64,000 nucleotides of DNA from an uncultured Selenomonadales bacterium (GCA_946408355.1 CAMJRX010000001.1:1-64000); one strand, 5' to 3'; shown: positions 19,049 to 27,909, counted from the first letter of the stretch. Notes: generated by a model not told the origin, from the sequence alone. Made by a program: numbers and translations.

Positions 19049-19345
19049 TTAAGCAATCGTCATCAAGCTGGCAAAGCCGGTCATGTCCAAAACTTCCAAG
19101 ACTGCCTCGCTAACGTTGATGAGTTTCATTGAGCCTTGCTTATTCATGCGCTTTTGAGCGACGAGCAAAACCCTAAGCCCCGCCGACGCGATATACTTCA
19201 GCTCTGCGAAATCGAACGTCAAATCCGTCACGCCGTCGAGCGCGGTCGTCAATTCTTTGGACAGTTCCGGCGCACTTCCCGCGTCCAGACGTCCGATAAC
19301 CTTGATTGTCAATGCACTACCGTTTTGTTCCTTTTTGATTTCCAT
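19049..19345 (-). CDS. Anti-sigma factor antagonist, STAS domain (RsbV/SpoIIAA-type)
   Basis: A 98-residue STAS protein. The regulatory serine is expected in FAELKYIASAGLRVLL, with Ser at the position phosphorylated in RsbV-like proteins. The chosen ATG is preceded by AAAGGAG; the open frame upstream overlaps the kinase gene and has no ribosome site. It is expected to be phosphorylated by the neighbouring RsbW-like kinase and dephosphorylated by one or both PP2C proteins. The start could be off by one base in my reading. Confidence 0.88.
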   Translation of the reverse strand: MEIKKEQNGSALTIKVIGRLDAGSAPELSKELTTALDGVTDLTFDFAELKYIASAGLRVLLVAQKRMNKQGSMKLINVSEAVLEVLDMTGFASLMTIA

Positions 19346-19376
19346 TTTTAAATCTCCTTTTCTTATAGTCGCAAGT

Positions 19377-21011
19377 TTAAATTTCTTTTCTTGCGGCGAT
19401 ATATTTGTTGACGGCTGCAATAAGTTGCACCACGTCAAACGGTTTAGCAATATGATAATTCATGCCGCTTTCCATGCTCATGCGTTTATCCTCGTCGCGA
19501 GAATTGGCACTGAGCGCGATAATCGGCAAAACTTTTGCGTCGGGGCGGTCGAGCGCACGTATTGCCCTCGTCGCCTCGTAGCCGTTCATTATCGGCATTT
19601 GTATATCCATTAAAACTAAATCGTAATAGCCTGGCGGGTGCTTAACAAAAACTTCAACCGCCTCTACGCCGTCGGCAACAGTTTCCACTGAAAAACCCGA
19701 CTCCTCTAAAATTGTTTCGGCAAGCATTCGATTTAGTTCAATATCGTCAACCAAAAGAATTCTATGTCCGTAATTATCTTCGGCGTTAATTTTCTCAATG
19801 GGCGCGTCCTTAGTTTCTTCGTTTTCTTCGCGATAAATTTTAAATGGCAAGCCGACGGTAAAAGTTGTGCCCTTGCCCTTTTCGCTGATGGCTTCGATTG
19901 AACCGCCCATTGCGTCGAGAAGTTTTTTAGTTATAGCAAGTCCAAGCCCCGCGCTGATATGTCCGGTTTTTGTCGAAGTTTCTTCGCGCTCAAAAGTTTC
20001 ATACATGCGACGCATAAATTCCGGAGTCATGCCCGATCCGTCATCAGAAACAATGAACTCGCAACGCAGGTAGCCCGCGTCGGAAACTTTTTTCTTTTTA
20101 GCAGTAAGTTTCACGTGCCCGCCCGGCGGCGTAAATTTTATCGCATTATCAACCAAACTGGAAAGAATTTTGCGGAAGTTCACGTCGTCGGTATAAACCA
20201 TTTCGCGCGGCAAATTTATTACGCTTTCAAACGAAATATTTTTTTCCGCCGCCCGTTGTTTAAACGCATGAACGACAACCAAAACTTGCTCTTCCAAGTC
20301 GCAAATTTCGTTGCGCAGTTGTGTTCTGCCGTAAGTTATCTTGCTCATGTCAAGTAAGTCGTTAACGAGATTTAGCATTTGTCTGCTACTTTCGTCGACT
20401 TTGGCAAGATAATTTCTTAAAAGTTCCGGCTCGTTGAGGTGCCGCCGTGCTAAGTCTGTAAAGCCCATAATCGCATTGAGCGGCGTTAAAATGTCGTGCG
20501 ATATGTTAAACAGAAATGCCGCTTTGATTTCGTTTGCTTGTCGTTCTTTTTCTAGTTCCATTTCCATTCGCAGCTTCTCCTCCTGAATCTGCCGCCTTTC
20601 TGTGATGTCGCTGATAAAAACATAAAATGCGTCGCCGTGTTCGGGGAAGGTCGCGAAGTGCCCGTAATCGTCAATCCAACGAATTTCGCCGTCTTTGCGC
20701 GTGATTCGATATTCCACGTGGTCGAGGTGATTATTTTCGGGGTCGGCGATTTGTTCCTCGATTGACTCTTGAATTGCGGCGAAGTCGTCGGGGTGCACCA
20801 TGCCTTTGAAAGTGTAGCCTGTCAGCTCTTTGAATTCGTCAAGATTTTCGCAAGCGTAAATGTCTAGGACTTCGCTGTTGGCGTAGAAAAGTTCATACGG
20901 CTCTTTAGCGGAATAAACAAAGAATCCGCCTGGAACCTGCTCGGCAACCCATTTCAACATTGGCAAAACCTCATACAAATATTTCTTGCCTAGAAAATTA
21001 TTTCTCCCCAT
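19377..21011 (-). CDS. Hybrid histidine kinase: PAS, HisKA, HATPase, receiver
   Basis: A 544-residue cytoplasmic protein without membrane helices. A PAS domain with PAC tail (about 15-140) is followed by a coiled linker. The phospho-acceptor His sits in FNISHDILTPLNAI (near 175). The ATPase domain shows DNAIKFTPPGG, DDGSGM and GLGLAITKKL. The C-terminal receiver (about 415-540) has DD in LLVDDIELN, phospho-acceptor Asp in VLMDIQMP and Lys in AKPFD. The ATG at 21011 follows GGAGGG. It opens the operon with the partner-switch genes, which suggests cross-talk between phosphorelay and Ser/Thr switching. No DNA-binding output is encoded here. Confidence 0.9.
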   Translation of the reverse strand: MGRNNFLGKKYLYEVLPMLKWVAEQVPGGFFVYSAKEPYELFYANSEVLDIYACENLDEFKELTGYTFKGMVHPDDFAAIQESIEEQIADPENNHLDHVEYRITRKDGEIRWIDDYGHFATFPEHGDAFYVFISDITERRQIQEEKLRMEMELEKERQANEIKAAFLFNISHDILTPLNAIMGFTDLARRHLNEPELLRNYLAKVDESSRQMLNLVNDLLDMSKITYGRTQLRNEICDLEEQVLVVVHAFKQRAAEKNISFESVINLPREMVYTDDVNFRKILSSLVDNAIKFTPPGGHVKLTAKKKKVSDAGYLRCEFIVSDDGSGMTPEFMRRMYETFEREETSTKTGHISAGLGLAITKKLLDAMGGSIEAISEKGKGTTFTVGLPFKIYREENEETKDAPIEKINAEDNYGHRILLVDDIELNRMLAETILEESGFSVETVADGVEAVEVFVKHPPGYYDLVLMDIQMPIMNGYEATRAIRALDRPDAKVLPIIALSANSRDEDKRMSMESGMNYHIAKPFDVVQLIAAVNKYIAARKEI

Positions 21012-21047
21012 TTTCCCTCCGATTAAACTTACAAAAAGTTTTCTGCA

Positions 21048-21077
21048 ATAATAACACAGCTTGCCGATTTTGTACAA
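21048..21077 (-). promoter_or_regulatory. Probable promoter of the signalling operon
   Basis: On the minus strand, TTGTAC (21072-21077) and TATTAT (21048-21053) are separated by 18 nt, 37 nt before the kinase start codon. Confidence 0.5.
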
Positions 21078-21116
21078 AGAAATTTTTGCCAACGCAAAAA
21101 ATTTTTTTGGCCTATG

Positions 21117-21147
21117 GAAAAAAATAATCCCCGACAAGTCATCGAGG
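21117..21147 (-). terminator. Rho-independent terminator reading on the minus strand
   Basis: On the minus strand, CCTCGA / TCGGGG form a stem with loop TGACTTG, followed by ATTATTTTTTT. It lies upstream of the kinase promoter. It therefore ends a transcript coming from 21150-21385 and not a protein gene. Confidence 0.7.
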
Positions 21148-21385
21148 TTTTAACTGTGTGTAGGATTTCATTGGCGAAGACTCGCGGGTTCATTTCGAGC
21201 CTCCGTTTGACCTGCTTAAAATTTGGGGAAAATCTTAAGCAAAATTTTTCTCTAAACTGTGTGTAGGTTTTTGCAATGAGCCTCGCGGGTTCGTTTCAAG
21301 CCCCATTGCTGACGTACCGCAGGATAAGGGCACCGCTAAAATTTGGGGATAATCTTAAGCGGAATTCTTATCCTGTAAAAGTTAC
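21148..21385 (-). ncRNA. Candidate structured RNA of two similar modules
   Basis: Two copies of a module about 100 nt long lie at 21152-21240 and 21255-21362. Shared blocks on the plus strand are AACTGTGTGTAGG, CTCGCGGGTTC-TTTC-AGCC, and TAAAATTTGGGGA-AATCTTAAGC. Each has at least two hairpins: GGGTTC/GAGCCT (or GGGTT/AAGCCC), and GCTTAA/TTAAGC or CCGCT/AGCGG. Copy B has additional closing stems GCAATG/CATTGC and AGGATAAG/CTTATCCT. Sequence changes keep pairing, as expected of a folded RNA. The minus strand is preferred because a terminator follows directly. I match it to no known riboswitch or RNA family. Confidence 0.45.
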
Positions 21386-21981
21386 ATAATCGGGAAAACA
21401 TTCCCAACCGCCGAGCTTTTTGACGACAATTCGCGTCATTTGCCCGAAACCCGCCTGTGCGGTTATTGTCGTCGGAAATAACATTTACGTTTTTACTTGC
21501 CGACGCGCCTGCCGTGCCACATTTGCCGACAGAGTCCGCGAATTTGTCGCCACCTTTCTAAGTTCCAAAAATAATTTTCAACATTTGTTGCAGTCCAGTT
21601 GACCGCCGTGTTTAACGACGCCGCTTTAAAACTTCGAAAAAAAGAAACGAAACCGGCTGATCAAGCCTTAACGGATTCACTTAATTTTTCCGAATGGTTC
21701 AAAATTCTGGGCGTCGAAATATTTTAACTCCACATTAGCAGAGATTATATATAGTCAGCGAACTCAAACTTTGAGTTCTTTAACGAACGAGTGATCAATT
21801 CGTCGTTTTTCAAAGAGCAAAGGCGATACTGCCATAAGCTATGATGATTTTATAACTAAATTCCCTTTTGTGTCAATAGTTTTAAAAAGGAGTCAAGGGT
21901 CAATGGTAAATTCTTTTGCTGCCCTTATGTTTAAGCGAAATTTTGACTTTTTGTGTAATATTTTTTGTAATGCTACAGTTT
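21386..21981. other. Gene-free stretch
   Basis: No convincing gene. Short open frames occur in several registers, including a 60-codon frame at 21420-21602 with four scattered cysteines and a 50-codon one ending at 21726 (tail SEWFKILGVEIF). None has a ribosome site. They could be decayed transposase pieces but I cannot place them. A perfect hairpin lies at 21760-21778. Confidence 0.5.
21760..21778. terminator. Perfect hairpin, possible weak terminator
   Basis: GAACTCAA / TTGAGTTC pair perfectly around a 3-nt loop, followed by TTTAA on the plus strand. No plus-strand gene ends here, so the role is unclear. Confidence 0.35.
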
Positions 21982-22932
21982 TTATTGTAAAGCCTTAGCA
22001 AGTGTCAAAGTATTTGCTAACATTCTGTCGACGTAATCAAGTAAATTTTCCGGCTTAGCCTCGCCCGTGACAATCGGGTCTAAGGTAAAAATTTGTGCGC
22101 CGGTTTCGCGTACTATTGTCTCTGCCGCTTTCGGCGAATATTGCGGCTCCGTGAAAATTATTTTGACAGGCAGAGAATTTATTTTTTCTATCGTCTCTGC
22201 AAGCTCCTGCGGCGTCGGATCGGTACCTGGTTCGCGTTCAATGACTGCCGCTATTTTTAAACCGAATTCCGCTGCAAAATACGGGAACGCTTCGTGGAAC
22301 GTCACAATTTCTTTATTCGGCAACATAGTCAGCGAAATGTGTATTTCATCGCGCAAAGTTGTCAGCTCGTCGACATAGTCTAGCGTGTATCGTTTATACT
22401 TATCAGCGCGTTCAGGGTCAAGTTCGCAAAGCTTAGACGAAATATTTTTCACCTGCTGAATCGCGTATGTTATGCTCAACCATACATGCGGATTTGGTAC
22501 GCCGTCCTCTATAATCGGGATAATTTCCGGCGAATCGCTCGCGTTTATAATTTTTAAATTGGGTTGCGTCTCAATTACTTTATCTAAAAAACTTTCCATG
22601 CCCAGCCCGTTCACGACAAAAATATCTGCCGTCTCCAAAGTTTTCATGTCTTCGGGCGTAAGTTGGTAATCGTGTAGGCAACCAGTTTGCGGCGGCGTTA
22701 AGTTCACGACTTCGACGCCTTCAACGCCACGTGTAATATTTATAGTTTCAAGATATATCGGATAAAACGACGTGACAATTTTTAATTTGCCGTCGTCTTT
22801 TTTCTCGGAAGCGCAACCGCCTGTAAGCACCGTAAGCATTATAAAAATAAATATCACAAAGCCGCTGACACCCATAAACGCGACAAGGAGTTGAAAATGT
22901 TCTTTGAACGTTTGAAAATATTTTTTTGACAT
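21982..22932 (-). CDS. Metal-binding ABC transporter lipoprotein (ZnuA/TroA-type)
   Basis: A 316-residue cluster A-I solute-binding protein, expected to bind zinc or manganese. Candidate metal ligands are His in CLHDYQLTP, His in NPHVWLS, His in VTFHEAFPYF and an acidic residue near EPQYSP, which is the family pattern. The N-terminus is odd: about 20 polar residues precede the membrane segment that ends in the lipobox LTGGC, longer than a usual lipoprotein signal. GAGG lies 7 nt before the ATG. It starts 3 nt after the aminotransferase stop. No permease or ATPase gene is adjacent. Confidence 0.85.
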   Translation of the reverse strand: MSKKYFQTFKEHFQLLVAFMGVSGFVIFIFIMLTVLTGGCASEKKDDGKLKIVTSFYPIYLETINITRGVEGVEVVNLTPPQTGCLHDYQLTPEDMKTLETADIFVVNGLGMESFLDKVIETQPNLKIINASDSPEIIPIIEDGVPNPHVWLSITYAIQQVKNISSKLCELDPERADKYKRYTLDYVDELTTLRDEIHISLTMLPNKEIVTFHEAFPYFAAEFGLKIAAVIEREPGTDPTPQELAETIEKINSLPVKIIFTEPQYSPKAAETIVRETGAQIFTLDPIVTGEAKPENLLDYVDRMLANTLTLAKALQ

Positions 22933-22935
22933 GGC

Positions 22936-24108
22936 TTAACCTCGATATTCTGCCGCCAATTTTTTAAACAACGACAGGGAACGTTCAATCGTCTCCGTTT
23001 TTATACAGTAAGCGGCGCGGAAATATCCTGGTGCTCCGAAATCTGCGCCAGGCACGAGGAGCAAATCGTATTTTTTAGCTCGTTCGCAAAATGCATAGTC
23101 GTCCGTTTCCAACGCCTTAGGAAACAGATAAAACGCGCCTTGAGGCTTGACGCACTCGAAACCCGCCGCTATCAGTCCGTCATATAAAAGTTTGCCGTTG
23201 CGTTCATAGGGCATAATTTCGACAGCTTTACCCGCGCACTTTGCAACGACTAACTGCCACAAACTCGGCGCGTTTACGTGAGTTAAAACTCTTGCCGCAC
23301 CTGCGACCGCTCCGAAAATTTTATCAAAGTCGGCAACTTCATCAGGCACGACGATATAACCAATGCGCTCACCGGGCAGGGAAAAACTTTTGCTGTAGGA
23401 GTAGCAAACCAGCGTATTTTTATAATAATCAGTGACCCATGGGACCTCGACGCCATAAGCCAATTCGCGATAGGGTTCGTCGCAAATCAAGAAAATTTCC
23501 TGCCCATAATCTTTAAGAATATCAGTCAGTTGCTTTATCGTTTCAGCAGAATAAACTGCACCGCTCGGATTGTTCGGAGAATTTATTATAACTGCCTTCG
23601 TTTTGGGCGATAAAAGTTTTTTGAAGTCGTCGAAATCAATCTGCCAATCTCCAGGACGTGGCTTGACAACTTTAAGTTTCGCGCCGACTGATTCGACGAA
23701 AACTTTATATTCGGGGAAGTAAGGCGCAAAAGTTATGAACTCGTCGCCAGGTTCGGCAAGGGCTTTGAAACAAATTGTAATTGCCGCCGCCGCGCCGCTA
23801 GTAATAAAAATATTTTTCCCCGAAAAATTCGTGCCGAATCGCTCGTTGATACTTTTTGCTAGCGTATCGCGAACATTCGGGTTGCCGGGCGCGACCGTGT
23901 AACCGTGAACAGCAGAAGGCTCATAGGTTTTTAAAATCTCAATTGCCGCATCGCGCACAAAATCCGGCGTCGGCACATTCGGATTGCCTAAGCTGAAGTC
24001 GAAAATATTTTCATCTCCGACCTCAGCCGCCCGCTTGCGCCCGAATTCAAATATAGTGCGGATTGTCGATTTCTTCGTTCCCAATTCATACATTTTTGCT
24101 GATACCAT
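22936..24108 (-). CDS. PLP-dependent aminotransferase, class I/II (aspartate type)
   Basis: A 390-residue fold-type I aminotransferase. Family signatures are visible: SLGNPNVPTP near the N-terminus, SGAAAAITICFKAL for the cofactor phosphate region, NSPNNPSGAVYS, CDEPYRELAY, and the PLP lysine in CYSYSKSFSLPGERIGY (near residue 235). The C-terminal Arg binding the substrate carboxylate is likely in YFRAAYC. The substrate is not determined. The ATG at 24108 follows AAGGAG. Pairing with a metal-binding lipoprotein on one transcript is unexplained. Confidence 0.88.
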   Translation of the reverse strand: MVSAKMYELGTKKSTIRTIFEFGRKRAAEVGDENIFDFSLGNPNVPTPDFVRDAAIEILKTYEPSAVHGYTVAPGNPNVRDTLAKSINERFGTNFSGKNIFITSGAAAAITICFKALAEPGDEFITFAPYFPEYKVFVESVGAKLKVVKPRPGDWQIDFDDFKKLLSPKTKAVIINSPNNPSGAVYSAETIKQLTDILKDYGQEIFLICDEPYRELAYGVEVPWVTDYYKNTLVCYSYSKSFSLPGERIGYIVVPDEVADFDKIFGAVAGAARVLTHVNAPSLWQLVVAKCAGKAVEIMPYERNGKLLYDGLIAAGFECVKPQGAFYLFPKALETDDYAFCERAKKYDLLLVPGADFGAPGYFRAAYCIKTETIERSLSLFKKLAAEYRG

Positions 24109-24299
24109 TAAAACCACTCCTTATTTATGCCTGTAAAAAACTTTTATAGAACTTTTCCTTGTATAAGGCGGCTAATAATTAACCCGTTGCGAGGGTAAAA
24201 ATAAAAGAAACAATCGGCAATTAATGTCGAAGTTTCAATAAGAATACATCATAGCTCATTTATCCTTTGACGATTTCAATTAACTTTTTATACACACAG

Positions 24300-24341
24300 A
24301 TTCTTAGAGACCCTCGAACGTATCCGAGAGTCTCTAAGAAT
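24300..24341. terminator. Long hairpin beyond the TerD genes
   Basis: A stem of about 16 bp (ATTCTTAGAGAC-CTCG / CGAG-GTCTCTAAGAAT) has loop AACGTATC. A short T-run follows on the plus side only. It lies 20 nt past the stop of the minus-strand TerD gene and is the probable end of that transcript. The rest of 24109-24363 has no gene. Confidence 0.6.
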
Positions 24342-24363
24342 TTATCTAAGTCTTAATACTCAA

Positions 24364-25521
24364 TCACACGTTGACGCCATAATTCCTGCCGAGAGCCGCC
24401 AAACCGCCGCTCCAGCCTGCGCCGATTGCATTAAATTTCCATTCTCCCTTGTTGCGATAAATTTCACCGACAACAACAGCAGTTTCGACGGAAAAATCTT
24501 CGCCCAAATCGTAACGAATAATTTCTTTGCCGTTGGTATCGTCGACGACGCGAATATAAGCGTTGGAAACCTGCCCGAAAGTTTGCCGGCGGGATTCGGC
24601 GTCGTAAATCGTTACGGTGAAGTCAATTTTCTCGACATTAGCAGGAACTTTGGTGAGGTCGACTTTAATTTCCTCGTCATCGCCCTCGCCCTCGCCGGTG
24701 AGATTGTCGCCCATGTGCTCAACCGAGCCGCTTTTATGCTTGAGGTTGTTGTAGAAAACAAAATCTTCGTCGGAATTAACTTTACCGTTAGCACCGAGCA
24801 AAAAAGCCGCCGCGTCAAGGTCGAAATCGTGCCCACCGTCATATTTGTTGACGTCCCAGCCGAGACCGATTAAAAGTTTCTTCAAACTCGGATTGCCTTT
24901 CGTCAAATCAACTTTTTGACCCTTTTGCAAACTAATAGCCATAGATGATCCTCTCCTCTTTTTATTCTTGGTATTTGGCGGAAGTTTTTCCTGCGAACTG
25001 GCGGTGGAAAAATTTCCGTTTCTTTTTATGTTTACAAGACTTGAGCCTCCGACATTGCTTTGAACTCTTTCACTCAATATATCTCGCAACTTGTTGACTT
25101 TTTCGTCGTCAAGCTTTTCGCAAAGAAGCAACATTGTATCGAGTGCTCGCGTCGTATAACGTTCGTCAAAATTTTTCCAATGAGTGTGCGCCCATTCGTT
25201 GCGAACATTCTTCAATTCCCTGACCCAATCCAAATATTTTCTCGGTTGTTTCTTGCCGAAAATTTTTCGCCAATGAATTTCTATCAAAAGCAAACAACGA
25301 TGTATGTCAAGCGATTCGACAAGCTCCGCGTAGTCTCCGCCCGGTGGCAAATCTGTCTTCTGATACTCGCGCAGAACATTCAAAACGCCTTCAGTCCACC
25401 AACTGTCTTTGCCGTAATTGTCGAAAAGCTCTTTGGCAACATAGGGTGCCAATATTTCCCGCAAAGTCACATTCATTGCCCTGCCGACAAGTTCATGATT
25501 CGACCAATAATCAACGTCCAT
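24364..25521 (-). CDS. HEPN-like domain fused to a TerD domain
   Basis: A 385-residue protein with two parts. Residues 1-155 resemble the Swt1-type HEPN domain: helical, with RNEWAHTHW (the R-x4-6-H motif of HEPN ribonucleases) and [12 protein letters not shown]. Residues 194-385 are a complete TerD domain of 192 residues with the calcium-site acidic clusters [10 protein letters not shown] and [10 protein letters not shown], plus the [16 protein letters not shown] tail. A strong AGAGGAGAGG lies just before an ATG at 24942 exactly where TerD normally starts. A separate TerD may therefore also be made. The upstream start follows AAAGGA and overlaps the previous stop region. Confidence 0.8.
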   Translation of the reverse strand: MDVDYWSNHELVGRAMNVTLREILAPYVAKELFDNYGKDSWWTEGVLNVLREYQKTDLPPGGDYAELVESLDIHRCLLLIEIHWRKIFGKKQPRKYLDWVRELKNVRNEWAHTHWKNFDERYTTRALDTMLLLCEKLDDEKVNKLRDILSERVQSNVGGSSLVNIKRNGNFSTASSQEKLPPNTKNKKRRGSSMAISLQKGQKVDLTKGNPSLKKLLIGLGWDVNKYDGGHDFDLDAAAFLLGANGKVNSDEDFVFYNNLKHKSGSVEHMGDNLTGEGEGDDEEIKVDLTKVPANVEKIDFTVTIYDAESRRQTFGQVSNAYIRVVDDTNGKEIIRYDLGEDFSVETAVVVGEIYRNKGEWKFNAIGAGWSGGLAALGRNYGVNV

Positions 25522-25524
25522 GAT

Positions 25525-26754
25525 TTAATCCTTTCTGCCGACAGTCCAACGCAGACCCCAATCGAAAGCCCTATCCATTTGTTCGGAGTCATCAAAAAAT
25601 TCGACAATTTTTTCAACGCTGAAAGTTCCTCCGACATTTTCAAGCAACGCAATGGCGCAAGTATGTTTTTTTGAGCCGTATTCGTCCATTTTTACGATTA
25701 ATTCGGGGCTTCCGGGACAATTTACGGTAACAATGCCTTTAGCCTCTTCCCAGTTTGCCGCTCCCTCGTAAATAAAAGTATAAATTAAAATTCTGCGGAT
25801 CTTATCGGTGAATTTTCCATTAACGCGAATAGTTTCGCCCGAGGCAATGGCTCCGGTGCGGTCGTCGCCGTCGAGCGCGATATAAGGCGGATAATCGAGT
25901 CTTCCGAAATGATTTCCGAGAGCTTGAATAGCACCTATATTGCCATCTTTAAGTTCAAAGAGGCACGCGAGATCTAAATCAATACCTTTGCTGGTAAATC
26001 TGCTAAAAAATCCGGAACTTTTTTGTTGAGGTTGGCTCCAGTTGAGATTAATGACGATTTCGCCGAGTTGGGAGCCTTTTTTTACGAGATTAACCTTTTG
26101 CCCCTTGCGAAGTTCGACTTTTTTAGGTTGAGGAGGTTCTTCGCGTCTTGGCGGCGGCGGAATTTTAATTTTTTCGCGTCGAGTATTAATTTTGGTACGT
26201 TCTGTATTAATTTTAGGCTTTTCTGGTTCGATTTGTGGCGGCGGAGGCGAATCTTTGACTTCGATACCGAAATTATTACAAAGAGCGGCTAAACCTCCGC
26301 TAAAACCTGCGCCGGTTGCGTTAAATTTCCACGAGCCTTTATAACGATAGATTTCACCGAGAACAATAGCGGTCTCAACGGTAAAATTTTCGAGTGGAAA
26401 GGTTGCAATTTCGCCGCGAGTACCGAAAATTTTTAAAATCGCGCCGCGAATCATGCTAAAATTTTGTTTACGATTATCAGCGTCGTAAATTGTGGCAGTC
26501 AGAGCAATTCTTTCGACGTGACGGGGAATTCTAGACAAATCAACGTCAATAGAGTCGTCATCGTTATGATTTACGGCTCCGGAAACGTGTTTAGGGTTGC
26601 CATAGAAGACAAAATCGTCGTCATCAGCAACTTTTCCGTTCGATTGCGTTAAAAATGCCGCCATATCAATGTCGAGAGCTGAATCGGGGCGTTGAAACTT
26701 GATTGTCAAGAAATTTTCGTTGAGTGGGACCTTTTGCCCCTTGCCAAGTTGCAT
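25525..26754 (-). CDS. Two-domain TerD-family protein
   Basis: A 409-residue protein with an N-terminal TerD domain (about 1-170: SALDIDMAAFL, DDSIDVDLSRIP, TGAGFSGGLAALCNNFG). A Pro/Lys-rich linker follows (about 171-215, with PPPPQIEPEKPK and PPPPRREEPPQPKK), then a second, diverged TerD-like domain (about 216-400: KGIDLDLACLFEL, ALDGDDRTG). The acidic clusters suggest calcium binding in both. Such proteins belong to Ter stress modules. The ATG follows GGGAGG. It lies between a glycosyltransferase (48 nt upstream) and the HEPN-TerD gene (3 nt downstream). Confidence 0.85.
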   Translation of the reverse strand: MQLGKGQKVPLNENFLTIKFQRPDSALDIDMAAFLTQSNGKVADDDDFVFYGNPKHVSGAVNHNDDDSIDVDLSRIPRHVERIALTATIYDADNRKQNFSMIRGAILKIFGTRGEIATFPLENFTVETAIVLGEIYRYKGSWKFNATGAGFSGGLAALCNNFGIEVKDSPPPPQIEPEKPKINTERTKINTRREKIKIPPPPRREEPPQPKKVELRKGQKVNLVKKGSQLGEIVINLNWSQPQQKSSGFFSRFTSKGIDLDLACLFELKDGNIGAIQALGNHFGRLDYPPYIALDGDDRTGAIASGETIRVNGKFTDKIRRILIYTFIYEGAANWEEAKGIVTVNCPGSPELIVKMDEYGSKKHTCAIALLENVGGTFSVEKIVEFFDDSEQMDRAFDWGLRWTVGRKD

Positions 26755-26802
26755 TTTCTTACCTCCCAAAAGTTATCAAACATATTTTATCAAAAAAGTT
26801 GC

Positions 26803-27810
26803 TTATGTCAAAGGGCGCAATTCATTTCTGTAAAGATTATTCATTAGTAGCAGGTAAGATAGCAATGCAGGTTGGGAATTTTTTATTTTAGAGACTTCGC
26901 GCAGAAAAATTTCGTAAATTTGGGTTGAATCTAAAGAGTTAAGAGCTTCCGACATGTTATCTAGTTGCATTAGGGCGAAAAAATTTAATATTTGCAAGCG
27001 AACGACGGGATTTTTTTTAAAAAAGTCTAATGTGCTCATGAAATTATCTAAAAAATCGATTCCGGTTAAGAGCGGATTAATTCTGAACTGTATAATTTGT
27101 TCTGGAGAGCGTTTTTTTCTGTAATGGGAAGAATAATTGGTTCGCCAAACGTAAAGTGGGGTAGGAATACGCAAAATTTTTTTAGCGAGGCAAATAATTT
27201 CAAAAGTGTGGATAACATCATCGGCGATTGACATTTGCGGCAGAAAAATTTTGTTATCGACGAGAAAATTTCTTTTTAAAAGTTTAGCCCACGGTGCCCA
27301 ATAAAATTTATGGTTTAAAAATCGTTCAATGCGCACATTCAAGGCGTCGGATTCAAAAATTGGCGCGTCAACTAAGTCGACATCATGCCAAACAGAAGTT
27401 GTAAGCGATTTAGGGACAATTTCCTCATCGCAAGTAAAAAATTTTTCCATATATACGACATCAGCTTGATATTCTTCCGCGAAATTGTAAAGAGTTTCGA
27501 GCGCAGTATCAATAATCAAATCGTCGTTATCCACGAAGAAAATATATTTACCGACGGCGTATTTCAAACCGACATTGCGAGGAACGGCACCAGAGCCGGT
27601 ATTCCCCGGAAGAGAAATAATTTTCAGACGTCCGCCGAATTTTTCGAGATAATTTTCTGCAATGGCGGCGGAATTATCGGTTGAGCAGTCATCAACAACG
27701 ATAACTTCAAAATCCCGCAAAGTTTGAATTAAAATACTTTCTAAGCACACGCTCAAATATTTTTCGGCATTAAAAACGGGTACAATCACAGAAATTTTAA
27801 CGTTTTCCAT
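26803..27810 (-). CDS. Glycosyltransferase family 2
   Basis: A 335-residue GT-A fold transferase. The start ISVIVPVFNAEKYLSVCLES is the family 2 nucleotide-sugar site. VVDDCSTDNS and the metal-binding VDNDDLI follow (near residue 95). No membrane helices are evident, so it is cytoplasmic or peripheral. The acceptor is unknown. A strong AAGGAGG precedes the ATG. It is the first gene of a minus-strand group with the TerD proteins, although the functional link is only positional. Confidence 0.88.
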   Translation of the reverse strand: MENVKISVIVPVFNAEKYLSVCLESILIQTLRDFEVIVVDDCSTDNSAAIAENYLEKFGGRLKIISLPGNTGSGAVPRNVGLKYAVGKYIFFVDNDDLIIDTALETLYNFAEEYQADVVYMEKFFTCDEEIVPKSLTTSVWHDVDLVDAPIFESDALNVRIERFLNHKFYWAPWAKLLKRNFLVDNKIFLPQMSIADDVIHTFEIICLAKKILRIPTPLYVWRTNYSSHYRKKRSPEQIIQFRINPLLTGIDFLDNFMSTLDFFKKNPVVRLQILNFFALMQLDNMSEALNSLDSTQIYEIFLREVSKIKNSQPALLSYLLLMNNLYRNELRPLT

Positions 27811-27867
27811 AAATCCTCCTTAAAATTTAGCTACACACTGTGAAATTTAATTTTGTTGATTAAAATT

Positions 27868-27897
27868 AGCCCTCTCCATAACGGAGGGGGCTTTTTT
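27868..27897. terminator. Rho-independent terminator after cobJ
   Basis: A 10-bp stem (AGCCCTCTCC / GGAGGGGGCT) has loop ATAAC. On the minus strand it follows cobJ by about 12 nt; on the plus strand it has a perfect T-run. It separates the cell-wall operon from the glycosyltransferase gene. Confidence 0.75.
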
Positions 27898-27909
27898 ATC
27901 CGTGTAGCG

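Noticed and set aside
21152-21362. CRISPR array or known riboswitch at the tandem modules
   Set aside because: Only two copies, no uniform short repeats and spacers, and no match to conserved cores of the riboswitch classes I know.
21420-21602. Small Cys-containing frame in the gene-free region
   Set aside because: No ribosome site and no continuous homology. Possibly a decayed transposase piece, but I could not support it.
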